A stretch of DNA of 36,131 bases from Vicinamibacterales bacterium (GTDB lineage Bacteria; Acidobacteriota; Vicinamibacteria; Vicinamibacterales; UBA2999). How positions within the stretch are numbered: the stretch's first letter is position 1; each line of letters starts with the position of its first letter. Position numbers and translations under genes: made by a program. The DNA lies in NCBI GenBank assembly GCA_030680175.1, contig JAUXWO010000043.1:1-36131 (forward strand). The letters run 5' to 3'. The notes beneath the pieces were generated by a model that worked only from the letters and a program-made list of their open reading frames with translations, was not told the DNA's origin and did not search any database. This document shows, piece after piece, positions 8,556 to 17,144 of the stretch.

Positions 8556-10511
8556 TTGCTCAGTGGCGGGCCGTTCGGCGAGCAGGCTGCCCACGGCGCC
8601 GGCGAGCACCGACAGGGCGACCGGCTTGTGGAGGAAGCGGGCGCCCGGCACCAGGCTGTCTCCCGACACGCCCTCCGGGGCGTAGCCGGTGAGGTACAGC
8701 ACCGCGAGGCCCGGGCGCTGGGCCGTCAGTTCCCGCGCCAGCTCGAGGCCCCCCATCCGCGGCATCACCATGTCGGTGACGAGCAGGTCGATGCGACCGC
8801 GGTACGCGCCGGCCCGGGCGAGGCCGTCCACGCCGTCGGTGGCGCTCATCACGTCGTAGCCGTACTCCCCAAGCGCCGCCGCAAGCAGCATCCGGACATC
8901 GTCATCGTCTTCGACGAGGAGGATCGTGCCGCCCGTGGCCCGCACGGGTGGCGGGTCCGGCACGCGGCTGACGGCGTCCACGCACGCCTCGCAGACGGGC
9001 AGGTAGAGGTCGAAGGTGGTGCCCTGCCCGACTTCGGAGCGCACCTGGATGTGGCCTTCGTACTGGCTGACAAGCCCGTAGACGGTGGAGAGCCCGAGCC
9101 CGGTCCCCTCGCCGAGGTCTTTGGTGGTGAAGAACGGCTCGAAGACATGCGCCAGCGTGTGCGCATCCATGCCGGAGCCGGTGTCGCTCACCGAGAACAG
9201 CACGTACCGTCCGGGCTGGAAGTCCACCGGTTCGGCGTGTCCCGCCTCGTCGAACTGCACGGTCTCGGTGCGCAACACCAGGTGGCCGCCCTCAGGCATG
9301 GCGTCCCGCGCGTTCACCGCCAGATTCAGCACGACCTGCTCGACCTGCGCGGGATCCACATTGACGGGCGGCAACGGCTCCTCGAACACGGTGAGGATGT
9401 GGACGTCCTCCCCGATCAGCCGCGCGAGGATCGCCTCCATGCCGCCGATCACCTCGTTGAGGTTCACGGAGCGGGGCTCGGTCGCCTGCTGGCGGCTGAA
9501 GGCCAGGAGGCGGCGGGTCAGGCTGGCGGCCTTCTCCGCGGCCTTGGCGATCACCTCGAGGGACTCGCGGTCTCCGGAGGTGCGGCTCCAGTGGGTGGCC
9601 AGCTTCTCGCAGCCGCCGGAGATCACCATCAACAGGTTGTTGAAGTCGTGCGCGACGCCGCCGGCGAGCCGCCCGATGGCCTCCATCTTGGCCGCCTGAT
9701 TGAGCTGCGACTCGAGCCGGCGCTGCGCCGTGATGTCGGCCCCGATCGAGACGAAGAACTGGATCGCCCCATCACCGCCGCGCACGGGGCTGATCGTGTG
9801 CCGCTCGATGTAGAGCGTGCCGTCCTTGCGGAGGTTGACGAGTTCGCCCTGCCAGACGCCGCCGGCGCGAATCGTCTGCCACAGGTCGCGGTACAAATCC
9901 GGGCTGTTGCGTCCCGACGACACGAGCTTCGGCGTCCGGCCCAGTGCCTCGTCGCGCGTGTATCCGCTGACGCGCTCGAACGCGGGGTTGACGTAGACGA
10001 TCGTCCCGTCGGGCTCGGTGACCATCACGATCTCGGCGGCCTGCTCGCAGGCCTGGTTCAGGCGGTCCCGCTCGGATTCGACCGCCAGGCGCTCCTCGGC
10101 CAGCCGATTGAATTGGCGCGCCACCTCAGCGAACTCGCGCGGCCCTGATTCGGGCAGCCGATGCTGCCAGTCACCCGCGGCCATCGCGCCAATCCCCGCC
10201 GCCAGCGTCCGGAAGGGCGCCCGGACCGCGCGCAGGAGGCTGACGGCGGCCACGCCGCTGAGGAGCAGGAACCCGGGGAGCAACACCACGAGCTGCGTGC
10301 GGGCATGGGCGAGGAGGCTGTTGAGCCGCGCGTGGGCGAGCCACATGTCGTGATCGCCATGGACGCCGGGGTCACTCGCCGCGGGCATCGAGGCCGCGGC
10401 CAGCGCCGCAGCCTCGCTGATCGCGGCGTACAACACGTAGATGGACGACGCCCCCATCAGCACGATGAGGGTCAGCCCGAGGGCGATGCGAAGCCGGATC
10501 GAGGGAGTCAT
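8541..10511 (-). CDS. Membrane hybrid histidine kinase: 2 TM-HAMP-PAS-HisKA-HATPase-REC
   Basis: 656 residues. Two membrane helices (about 7-29 and 74-95) frame a short periplasmic loop of about 45 residues with several His and Asp (GVHGDHDMW). A HAMP-like linker (about 96-148), PAS (about 152-265), HisKA with GGVAHDFNNLL (His288), HATPase (NARDAMP, SDTGSGM, GEGTGLGLSTVYG) and a C-terminal receiver (Asp580 in VTDMVMP, Lys629) follow. The gene appears monocistronic: a sigma-70-like promoter lies at 10627-10654. The ATG at 10511 is preferred over an in-frame GTG seven codons upstream because it begins the signal-anchor segment directly; the ribosome-binding site is weak. The small sensor loop suggests it senses a small ligand or membrane state. 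Confidence 0.9.
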   Translation of the reverse strand: MTPSIRLRIALGLTLIVLMGASSIYVLYAAISEAAALAAASMPAASDPGVHGDHDMWLAHARLNSLLAHARTQLVVLLPGFLLLSGVAAVSLLRAVRAPFRTLAAGIGAMAAGDWQHRLPESGPREFAEVARQFNRLAEERLAVESERDRLNQACEQAAEIVMVTEPDGTIVYVNPAFERVSGYTRDEALGRTPKLVSSGRNSPDLYRDLWQTIRAGGVWQGELVNLRKDGTLYIERHTISPVRGGDGAIQFFVSIGADITAQRRLESQLNQAAKMEAIGRLAGGVAHDFNNLLMVISGGCEKLATHWSRTSGDRESLEVIAKAAEKAASLTRRLLAFSRQQATEPRSVNLNEVIGGMEAILARLIGEDVHILTVFEEPLPPVNVDPAQVEQVVLNLAVNARDAMPEGGHLVLRTETVQFDEAGHAEPVDFQPGRYVLFSVSDTGSGMDAHTLAHVFEPFFTTKDLGEGTGLGLSTVYGLVSQYEGHIQVRSEVGQGTTFDLYLPVCEACVDAVSRVPDPPPVRATGGTILLVEDDDDVRMLLAAALGEYGYDVMSATDGVDGLARAGAYRGRIDLLVTDMVMPRMGGLELARELTAQRPGLAVLYLTGYAPEGVSGDSLVPGARFLHKPVALSVLAGAVGSLLAERPATEQSRAG

Positions 10512-10626
10512 GGGGGAACCGCCACCTCTCACACCACGCTATCGGCCGCGTCCGCGCACACATAAGCCCCAGTCCGGCGGTTCTCATCACCAGGAGCGGT
10601 GGCCCAACGCGCGAGGGCAGAGAGGC

Positions 10627-10654
10627 ACTCTACTTCCCAAGTGGCGCGTGTCAA
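10627..10654 (-). promoter_or_regulatory. Sigma-70-like promoter of the membrane hybrid kinase
   Basis: Read on the minus strand: -35 TTGACA (10654-10649), a 16-bp spacer and -10 TAGAGT (10632-10627). Transcription would start near 10620 and give a leader of about 110 nt before the ATG at 10511. The -35 is a perfect consensus; the -10 matches at four of six positions. Confidence 0.55.
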
Positions 10655-10686
10655 GACCGCGGGCGCTGATTGCCCGATGCCGGTGA

Positions 10687-10714
10687 GCAAAACCCACCAG
10701 CCCGGGGGCCGTGG
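10687..10714 (-). terminator. Possible weak terminator after the LuxR-type regulator
   Basis: Directly after the TAG at 10715, the minus strand can fold CCAC-GCCC against GGGC-GTGG with a small mismatch, followed by TTTTGC. The loop is tight and the T run short, so it may be partial or rho-assisted. Confidence 0.35.
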
Positions 10715-11464
10715 CTAGGCGGAGGGGCCGGCGTCCTGGGTGAGGAGGTCGATCAGTTCCGCCTGCGAGTGCACGTTCAGCTTGCGGAAGATCGACTTGA
10801 GGTGGGTGCGGACGGTGTGCTGGCTGATGAAGAGCTTGTCGGCGATCTGCGGCACACGGCGATTCGCGAGCAGCTGGCGCAGCACCTCGCGCTCGCGCGA
10901 GGAGAGCTGCCGCATCGCCTGCACGCGCTGGCTCGCCCCTTCCACCGCGCCAGGCGAGACCGGTGCGATGCCGGCTTCCACGAGCATCGTCGTCAGACGT
11001 CCCAGGCGCGCCTCGATCCCGGCGATGGCCTTCGTCATCGCCTCACCAGGCACGGCGTCCGGCGCCTTCTGGATCAGGGCGAACTCGACCGCCGTGAGGA
11101 GCTGGGACTCGGTGAAGGGCTTGACCAGGTACCCCGAGGGGCCGAGGTGGCTGGCGCGGCTGATCGTCTCGCGATCCGCATGCGCCGTCACGAACACGAC
11201 GCGGACGCCGCGGGCGCGCAGATCCGATGCGAGCTCGATGCCGGCCATGCGGCCTTCGGGCAGGGCGATGTCGACCAGGGCCAGGTCGGGCGTCTCCCGG
11301 TCCAGCCAGGCGCGTGCGGCCGCGCAGGTGCCGGCGGCGGCGGTGACGTGGTGTCCCGCCTCGCGCAGCATGCGCTGGATGTCGCGCGAGACAATCGCCT
11401 CGTCCTCGACGACCATGACCCGTTCCGCCCGGCGTCCCGCCATTTGTTCGGCCGCGACCATCAT
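10715..11464 (-). CDS. Response regulator, REC - LuxR-type HTH (NarL/FixJ-like)
   Basis: 249 residues. The receiver (about 15-130) has VEDE, phospho-acceptor Asp65 in LVDIALPEG, Thr93 and Lys115 in GYLVKPF. A linker of about 50 residues leads to a GerE/LuxR HTH (about 185-245) with LSSREREVLRQL and ISQHTVRTHLKSIFRKL. It is the only protein in the signalling block with a DNA-binding output, so it is a natural candidate for the end point of at least the adjacent HisKA_2 kinases. The ATG at 11464 has GGAGG 10 nt upstream. A second ATG follows immediately. Confidence 0.92.
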   Translation of the reverse strand: MMVAAEQMAGRRAERVMVVEDEAIVSRDIQRMLREAGHHVTAAAGTCAAARAWLDRETPDLALVDIALPEGRMAGIELASDLRARGVRVVFVTAHADRETISRASHLGPSGYLVKPFTESQLLTAVEFALIQKAPDAVPGEAMTKAIAGIEARLGRLTTMLVEAGIAPVSPGAVEGASQRVQAMRQLSSREREVLRQLLANRRVPQIADKLFISQHTVRTHLKSIFRKLNVHSQAELIDLLTQDAGPSA

Positions 11465-11574
11465 CCGTTCCGACCCTCCGGACTCCAAATCACGGGCGAT
11501 GATTGCACGGGGCGCCCTTGCCGCACAGGCCGTTGCACGAAACCACCCAAACCAAGGTAGCCGATCATCCAACT

Positions 11575-13035
11575 TCAGCGAATCACGCGATCGGCCGGGA
11601 ACGACATCCGCACGATCGCGCCGGGGGGTGGCAGGACGTCGACACGCCCCTCCAGCTGCCCCACCATGTCCCGCACCAGTTGCAGTCCGAGGCCGCGCCC
11701 CGTGGGCGCCCCGTCTTCGACGAAGCCGATGCCATTGTCGGCGACTTCGAGCGTCACCTCCGGCGACGCGTCGGCCGGCCCGAGGAAGCGGAGACGCACG
11801 TGCACCTGTCCTGGACCCCGGCCGGGGAACGCGTGCTTGAAGGCGTTGCTCACCAGTTCGTTGACAATCAGCCCGAAGCGCATGCCGTTGTCGGTGCACA
11901 GGCGGACGGGATCCGCCTCCACGGACACCGTGATGTGGCCGGCGTCGTAGGACCGGACGAGCACGTCGACGATCCGCGCCAGGTACTGGTCCGCGCGTGC
12001 GGTGGCGAGATCGTCGGACTGATAGAGCAGCGCATGCAGCAGCGCCATCGTCGCGATGCGGTTCTGCGTGTCGCGAATGCGCCCACGCAGGTCCGCCTGC
12101 TCGAGGTCGTGGAACTGGAGGTTGAACAGGCTCGAGATGATCTGGAAGTTGTTCCGCACGCGGTGATGCACCTCGCGCAGCAGGGTCTCCCGGTCGGCCA
12201 GGGCCTGGCGGACGCGGTGGTCGTGTGCGCGGCGGTCCGTGATGTCCGTCAGCATCGAGAGCCGCCCGATGACCCGGCCGCGCCCATCGCGCATGGGCGC
12301 GCCGGTGCCTTCGACCCACACGGCCGCGCCGTCGCGGCGGCGGATGCGGAACTGCGACTTGGCCCGCCAGCCGCGTTTGCGGGCCGCCAGCCGCGTCAGG
12401 GCCGCCTCGCGGTCGTCCTCGAAGAAGAGCACCACGCACGGCTGCCCGGCCAGTTCCTCGACCGTGTAGCCGCTGAGCGCCACCATCGCGGGGTTCAGGT
12501 AGTCGATGCGGTCCTCGCGGTCGAACGTCAGGATCGCCTGCTCGGCGTGCTCGGCGATGCCCTCGTACCGGCGGGCGGCCAGGTCGCGCTCCTCCCCCTG
12601 CCGGCGAAGCGCCTCGCGATCGCGGCGCGACCGCTCCGTGTCCGCACGCTCCTGGGCACGCCGCAGCAGCGCCGCCACGCGAAGCGCGGTGTCGCCGTCG
12701 AGCCGTACGAGGTCATCGGCGATGCAGAGCAGGTCGGCGCCGGCCGGCTCACCCGGGTCTGACGCGAGCGCCACGACCGCCGCGGGCGCGGCCCGCCGCA
12801 GCAGGCCCACCGCCGCCTCACACGCCTCCCCCTCCGCGCAGACCAGCGACACGAGCGGTGTTCCCGCCGCCACCAGCGGGGCCAGGTGCACCGGCAGGGC
12901 GTCCGTTTCGACCGTCATCACCTGCAGGCGAGGCCAGGAGCCGGCGAGCGCCTGGTGCCACGACGCCTGCCACGCGGGGTCGGTTCCGAGCAGCAACACC
13001 GTGCCCTGGGCCATCTGTGCGACGCCGGCGGTCAC
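11575..13035 (-). CDS. HisKA_2 sensor kinase with N-terminal pseudo-receiver and PAS
   Basis: 486 residues, soluble. Residues about 10-125 have the length and strand pattern of a receiver, but I see no acidic phospho-acceptor or conserved lysine. PAS about 155-270 is followed by HisKA_2 with REVHHRVRNNFQ (His290/291) and a HATPase with VNELVSNAFKHAFPG, DNGIGF and GRGLGLQLVRDM. HisKA_2 kinases generally work with atypical partners. The GTG at 13035 overlaps the stop of the upstream kinase as GTGA, so the two are coupled. The LuxR-type regulator gene follows 110 bp downstream on the same strand and is the likely partner. Confidence 0.88.
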   Translation of the reverse strand: MTAGVAQMAQGTVLLLGTDPAWQASWHQALAGSWPRLQVMTVETDALPVHLAPLVAAGTPLVSLVCAEGEACEAAVGLLRRAAPAAVVALASDPGEPAGADLLCIADDLVRLDGDTALRVAALLRRAQERADTERSRRDREALRRQGEERDLAARRYEGIAEHAEQAILTFDREDRIDYLNPAMVALSGYTVEELAGQPCVVLFFEDDREAALTRLAARKRGWRAKSQFRIRRRDGAAVWVEGTGAPMRDGRGRVIGRLSMLTDITDRRAHDHRVRQALADRETLLREVHHRVRNNFQIISSLFNLQFHDLEQADLRGRIRDTQNRIATMALLHALLYQSDDLATARADQYLARIVDVLVRSYDAGHITVSVEADPVRLCTDNGMRFGLIVNELVSNAFKHAFPGRGPGQVHVRLRFLGPADASPEVTLEVADNGIGFVEDGAPTGRGLGLQLVRDMVGQLEGRVDVLPPPGAIVRMSFPADRVIR

Positions 13036-14825
13036 GACGCCGCCCCGAATGCCGGAGGAAACATCACGCGCACCGTCGCGCCGGGACCCGCGGACATCGA
13101 CAGCGTGCCGCCAAGCTGCACGGCGAGGTCGCGCACGAGCTGCAGGCCAAGGCCAGGCGCCGGCTCCGCCGCCGCCGGCAGCCCCACCCCGTCGTCGGTG
13201 ACGCTCAACACGAGCGGCCCGCCGCCGCGCGGCCCCGGTTCGGGCGCGAGGGCGACGCGGACGGTCCCGGTGGTCCCCGACGGAAAGGCATGCTTCAGCG
13301 CGTTGGTCACGAGCTCGTTGACGATCAGCCCGAAGCGCATGCAGTGATCGATCGACAGCCGGAGGGGCTGCACGTCCAGATCGATGGTGATGCGGGACGC
13401 CCGGTCGCCGAACGATCGCCGGAGGGCGCCGAGGACCTCGTCGAGGTAGGCGTCAACCGGCACGGACGAGGCGTCCTCGGACCGGTACAACAGCGAATGC
13501 AGCAGGGCCATGGTCATGATGCGGTTCTGCATGTCGCGCACGCGGTCCTGGAGTGCGGCGCTGTCGACATCGTTGAACTGCAGGTTGAGCAGGCTGACGA
13601 TGATCTGGAAGTTGTTGCGGACCCGGTGGTGGACTTCGCGCAGCAGGGCCTCGCGATCGGACAGGGCCTGCTGCAGCTGCTCCTCGCGCACCACGCGGCC
13701 GGTGATGTCGGTGGCCACGGCGAGATGCGCCCGCACGGACCCGTCGGGCCCGAGCACGGGCCGGCCCGACGACTGCACCCAGATGCGCGTTCCATCGCCG
13801 CGTGTCGCCGGAAACACCACGCGGTCGGTATTGCCGGCACGGCGGCGCGCGAGCTCCAGCTCGAGACGATCGCCGAAGTCGGCGGGCACGAGGTCGCGGA
13901 TCGTCATCCCCCGCAGTTCGTCCCAGGAGCGGCCCAGCATCTCCAGGCCCGCGGGGTTCACGAACTCGACCCGCATGTCCGCGTCGTAGAAGAAGATCGC
14001 CTCGGTCGCCAGCTCCGCAATCAGACGGTTGCGCTCTCGCACCGCGTCGAGTGCCTCGAGCGTCTCGCGAAACTCGGTGACGTCAATCGACACGCCCAGC
14101 ATCCGCAGGGGCTGGCCGCCGGCGCTGCGAAAGACATGGCCCCGCGCCATCATCCACTGCACCTCCCCATCGGGACGGCGCACCCGGTACTCGACGCTGT
14201 ACGGCTCGGTCCCTTCCACGGCACGGCGGATGGCCTCCACGACCACCGGCCGGTCCTCCGGGACCAGCACATCGAAGAACGGCGCCATCGAGCCGCGATA
14301 GGACTCGGCGGCCAGCCCGGCCAGCGCCGCCGTATCCTCGGTCCACGACACCGTGTCGCTGGCGATATCCCAGTCCCACGTGCCGGCCTTCACCGCGCGA
14401 AGCATCAGGCCGAGCCGCTCCTGGGCGTCGATGCTCCGCGCGGACGCGACCCGGCGCGTCCACCGCTTGAGCAGCAGCGGCAATCGCGCCCACTCACGGT
14501 CGCGCAGCCAGAGCAGCTCGTCGACGGCGCTGCCGCGCAGGTCGGGCGCCGGCTGGTCGTCGGGCAGGACCAGGACGAAGATGGGCACCTCCGAGCGGCG
14601 CTCGACGCGGCTGGCCGCCTCACGCCAGGCGCCCGAGGCAAACCGGCAGCAGCAGAGCACCAGCGCCGGCGGATCCTCACCGGCGAGCGCCTGCTGCAGC
14701 TCGTCGAGCGAGCGCACGCGGTCGATCACGGCCGATGGCACGGCGTCCTGGATGGCCGCGGCCGCCAGGGCCTGCATCGGGGCATCGACGAGGGCGAGGA
14801 TGACGCGGGGAACCGGGTTCGTCAC
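13032..14825 (-). CDS. HisKA_2 sensor kinase with pseudo-receiver and two PAS domains
   Basis: 597 residues, soluble. The N-terminal 125 residues again resemble a degenerate receiver. PAS1 is about 140-255 (ending LGVSIDVTEFRE), PAS2 about 265-380 (ending LAVATDITGRVV), then HisKA_2 with REVHHRVRNNFQIIVSL (from about 397) and a HATPase with VNELVTNALKHAFPSG and DDGVGLP. It is a paralogue of the kinase downstream, with which it overlaps by 4 bp. The start is the GTG at 14825; the sequence just upstream (CGATACCC) gives no ribosome-binding site. The two kinases share the HisKA_2/HATPase core but differ in PAS content, so they may sense different signals and converge. Confidence 0.87.
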   Translation of the reverse strand: MTNPVPRVILALVDAPMQALAAAAIQDAVPSAVIDRVRSLDELQQALAGEDPPALVLCCCRFASGAWREAASRVERRSEVPIFVLVLPDDQPAPDLRGSAVDELLWLRDREWARLPLLLKRWTRRVASARSIDAQERLGLMLRAVKAGTWDWDIASDTVSWTEDTAALAGLAAESYRGSMAPFFDVLVPEDRPVVVEAIRRAVEGTEPYSVEYRVRRPDGEVQWMMARGHVFRSAGGQPLRMLGVSIDVTEFRETLEALDAVRERNRLIAELATEAIFFYDADMRVEFVNPAGLEMLGRSWDELRGMTIRDLVPADFGDRLELELARRRAGNTDRVVFPATRGDGTRIWVQSSGRPVLGPDGSVRAHLAVATDITGRVVREEQLQQALSDREALLREVHHRVRNNFQIIVSLLNLQFNDVDSAALQDRVRDMQNRIMTMALLHSLLYRSEDASSVPVDAYLDEVLGALRRSFGDRASRITIDLDVQPLRLSIDHCMRFGLIVNELVTNALKHAFPSGTTGTVRVALAPEPGPRGGGPLVLSVTDDGVGLPAAAEPAPGLGLQLVRDLAVQLGGTLSMSAGPGATVRVMFPPAFGAAS

Positions 14826-14865
14826 GGGTATCGACGCGCACGCGACGTGCGGCGCGGCCCCCAGA

Positions 14866-15318
14866 CTACCGCGCCGGTGCCGGTGGAAGGAAGCGGTCGG
14901 CATCCGGTGCGCACTGTACGTCGGCCAGCATCTCCTCGACGATGTCCAGCAGCGTGATGAGGGAGACCGGTTTGGTGAGGAAGGCCTGGCGTGCACCTGG
15001 CCCGCCCGGGGCGGGCACACCGTCCAGAAGGCAGCCTGAAAAATAGATGATCGGGAGACGGGGATCACCGGCCCGCAGGGCCTCGGCGAGCTCGAGCCCC
15101 CCCATCCCGGGCATGCCCAGATCGGTGATGAGGATGTCGATCGCGGGCGCGCGCCGTGCCGCATCGAGCGCGTCGAGGCCATCGCGTGCGACGATCACCT
15201 GGTAGCCACGACGCCGGAGCGCCGCGCTCACCAGCGCGCGCACTTCGGCGTGATCTTCGGCCAGCAGGACCGTCGGCTCACGGTTGGGGGCGGGCCGTGA
15301 CCCGGCGTCTTCGCACAT
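14866..15318 (-). CDS. Single-domain response regulator
   Basis: 150 residues: a short N-terminal tail, a receiver with AEDHAEV, phospho-acceptor Asp66 in LITDLGMPGMGG, Ser94 in YFSG and Lys116 in FLTKPVSL, and a Pro-rich tail. The sequence most resembles the receiver at the C-terminus of hybrid kinases, so it may act as a separate receiver for the HisKA_2 kinase 40 bp downstream. The ATG at 15318 has AGGGG only 3 nt upstream, a short spacing. No output domain. Confidence 0.85.
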   Translation of the reverse strand: MCEDAGSRPAPNREPTVLLAEDHAEVRALVSAALRRRGYQVIVARDGLDALDAARRAPAIDILITDLGMPGMGGLELAEALRAGDPRLPIIYFSGCLLDGVPAPGGPGARQAFLTKPVSLITLLDIVEEMLADVQCAPDADRFLPPAPAR

Positions 15319-15390
15319 TGTCCCCTGCGATATCGGCGAGTCTCGCCCACCGCTGCAGGGCACGTTGCACAGTGGTTGCCGATCAGCCGT

Positions 15391-16092
15391 TCAGCGAAGC
15401 GTGGCGGTGAGCGTGACGGTCGCGCGGATCTCGATCTCGCCGGCCTCGATCGCCGGCGCCCCGGCGCCCGCCTCCATCGTGCGCGACATCAGCATCGGCT
15501 CCGGCCGCGGCATGCCGCCGGCCCCGGTTTCCTCGATGCGCACGATCCGTCCCAGCGCCTGTCCCGCGCCGGAGGCGGCGGCCTCGGCGCGCGCGCGCGC
15601 GTCGGCGACCGCGCGGGTGAGCGCCTCGCGTTCGAGCTGCTCCCGCGCTTTCAGGTCGAAGTGCACTCCGTGCACCGACGTCGCGCCCGTGGCGATGGCC
15701 GCCTCCAGCAGCGCCCCGACCGCGGTCACATCGTCCACGCGGACTTCGATCCGCGTGCGGGCCACGTAGCCGCGCGGCACCTGGCGTCCGTCGCGGTAGT
15801 CGAACTCGAGCTGCAGATCGTAGCTGAGCGTCCGCACGGCGCCCTTCGGCACGAGCGCGGCCAGGCGCGCCTGGACGGCCGTCATCGCCGCGGCATGATC
15901 GGCCTGCGCCTGCCTGGCATCGCGCGCGCGATGTTCGCCGCCGACGATGACGCGCGCCATATCGGGCGCGGCCGTGACGCGCCCCTCCCCGTGCACGACC
16001 ACCACGGGGTCGCCGGGCGGCTGTGCCAGAACGGCGGACGGCATCAGCGCCAGACCAAGAGCAACGGTTCGCATGACAACCAGAGTTCGCAT
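15391..16092 (-). CDS. SIMPL domain (DUF541) periplasmic protein
   Basis: 233 residues. A signal peptide ends near residue 23 (PSAVLA|QPPG). The rest is one SIMPL domain: VVVVHGEGRVTAAPDMARVIVG at the start, then a long helix (QAQADHAAAMTAVQARL), TLSYDLQLEFDYRDG and EIRATVTLTATL at the end. Family members are periplasmic or outer-membrane associated and of ill-defined function. The ATG at 16092 has AAGGAG 10 nt upstream. A second in-frame ATG with the same following sequence (ATGCGAAC) lies six codons later. The 9-bp repeat array at 16123-16329 occupies the space between this gene and the FGE-like gene upstream. Confidence 0.88.
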   Translation of the reverse strand: MRTLVVMRTVALGLALMPSAVLAQPPGDPVVVVHGEGRVTAAPDMARVIVGGEHRARDARQAQADHAAAMTAVQARLAALVPKGAVRTLSYDLQLEFDYRDGRQVPRGYVARTRIEVRVDDVTAVGALLEAAIATGATSVHGVHFDLKAREQLEREALTRAVADARARAEAAASGAGQALGRIVRIEETGAGGMPRPEPMLMSRTMEAGAGAPAIEAGEIEIRATVTLTATLR

Positions 16093-16122
16093 GACGTTCA
16101 GACTCCTTGAAGTGCGCCTTCA

Positions 16123-16329
16123 GCACCTTGGGCACCTTGAGCACCTTGAGCACCTTGGGCACCTTGAGCACCTTGGGCACCTTGGGCACCTTGAGCACCC
16201 TGGGCACCTTGAGCACCTTGGGCACCTTGGGCACCCTGGGCACCTTGAGCACCCTGGGCACCTTGAGCACCCTGGGCACCTTGAGCACCCTGGGCACTCT
16301 GGGCACCCTGAGCACCCCGAGCACCCCTT
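16123..16329. repeat. 23-unit nonamer array (GCACCTTGG / GCACCTTGA)
   Basis: Twenty-three 9-bp units in perfect phase. Units toward 16123 are mostly GCACCTTGG or GCACCTTGA; those toward 16329 shift to GCACCCTGG and GCACCCCGA. The array ends inside the TAA stop codon (16328-16330) of the minus-strand FGE-like gene and lies 30 bp from the start of the SIMPL gene. On the minus strand every unit contains AAGGTG or a near variant, resembling a Shine-Dalgarno sequence, and the true AAGGAG of the SIMPL gene lies just beyond. No stop codons occur in the unit in any frame. Confidence 0.95.
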
Positions 16330-17116
16330 ACTGTCCTTGATCCGTATAGACGACGCGAAACCCGATGCTGTACGCGTAGGAGTCCTCGGGCACCTGGTGG
16401 CGGTGGGCGCAGCGCAGTTGCGACACGTCATGGGTGACCCAGGCGCCCCCGCGGAGCAGGCGCATCGGCCGGACGGGCGGGCCCTCGACGCCGCTGCTGC
16501 GGTAGGCGTCGGGGCGGTACCAGTCGTCGATCCACTCCCAGACGTTGCCGGCCATGTCGTACAGGTCGAAGCCGTTCGGCGCATAGCAGCCGACCGGCCG
16601 CGTGCTGCGATGCCGCTTCAGTGCGGGGTCGGGCAGGAAGTTGGCACGCGATGGATCGATGTCATCGCCCCACGGGTAGCGGCGGCGATCGAGCCCGCCG
16701 CGCGCGGCGCGCTCCCATTCCACCTCGGAGGGCAGCCGGACGGGCCGGCTGATGCGGTGCGTCAGCCACGCGCAGTAGGCGACGGCATCCGCATAGGTGA
16801 CGAGGGTCACCGGGTGATCGGCGCGGTCGCGCGGGGGCTCGCCGCCGCGCCAGGCATAGGGCGCCGCGATCTCGCGGAACGCGGCCTCATGCGCCGGCAG
16901 GACGAAGAGCGGGAGGTCGCGGACGGTCGGGGCCGGGTGGCCGGTCTGGGCCACGAATTCGGCGTACTGGCGGTTGGTGACGGGGTGCACCGACACGTGG
17001 ACCGTGCCGACGTGGCGCTCGTGGGGCGGGCGCTCGTCTTCCTCGCCGTCCTCGGCCCCCATCGTGAAGTTGCCGGCCGGGATCCGGACGAACCGAGGTA
17101 ACAGTTCCTCACGCAT
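16328..17116 (-). CDS. FGE/SUMF1-fold protein without the catalytic cysteines
   Basis: 262 residues of formylglycine-generating-enzyme fold: [20 protein letters not shown] at the start, [12 protein letters not shown] (44-55), [15 protein letters not shown] (127-141), [20 protein letters not shown] (181-195), LLRGGAW (220-226) and a final IGFRVV. In true FGE the catalytic pair lies just after the GGSW motif. Here that segment reads [14 protein letters not shown], with no cysteine at the first position. The protein therefore probably does not make formylglycine; it may resemble the non-heme iron or structural branches of the fold. No signal peptide is seen. GGAGG lies 5 nt before the ATG at 17116. 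It is divergent from the aminotransferase, sharing a palindromic -10. Confidence 0.85.
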   Translation of the reverse strand: MREELLPRFVRIPAGNFTMGAEDGEEDERPPHERHVGTVHVSVHPVTNRQYAEFVAQTGHPAPTVRDLPLFVLPAHEAAFREIAAPYAWRGGEPPRDRADHPVTLVTYADAVAYCAWLTHRISRPVRLPSEVEWERAARGGLDRRRYPWGDDIDPSRANFLPDPALKRHRSTRPVGCYAPNGFDLYDMAGNVWEWIDDWYRPDAYRSSGVEGPPVRPMRLLRGGAWVTHDVSQLRCAHRHQVPEDSYAYSIGFRVVYTDQGQ

Positions 17117-17128
17117 GGCGGCCTCCGC

Positions 17129-17138
17129 CAGTATACTG
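17129..17138. promoter_or_regulatory. Palindromic, probably bidirectional -10 element CAGTATACTG
   Basis: A perfect 10-bp palindrome centred between two divergent genes. Each strand reads TATACT. On the plus strand TATACT ends 7 nt before the ATG at 17145 (leaderless spacing). On the minus strand it lies 14 nt before the ATG at 17116, leaving room for the GGAGG. No strong -35 is visible for either direction. Confidence 0.55.
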
Positions 17139-17144
17139 CCGGGC

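Noticed and set aside
15391-16092. SIMPL gene extended upstream through the nonamer array
   Set aside because: The frame open through the array is not the SIMPL frame, and the ATG at 16092 has AAGGAG and a signal peptide.
16107-16340. Protein made of GTLSTL repeats (plus) or KVPKVL repeats (minus)
   Set aside because: Open only because the 9-bp unit lacks stops; no start signals or non-repeat domain belong to either frame.
16328-17116. Functional formylglycine-generating enzyme
   Set aside because: The catalytic cysteine positions are not cysteine and no sulfatase gene is nearby.
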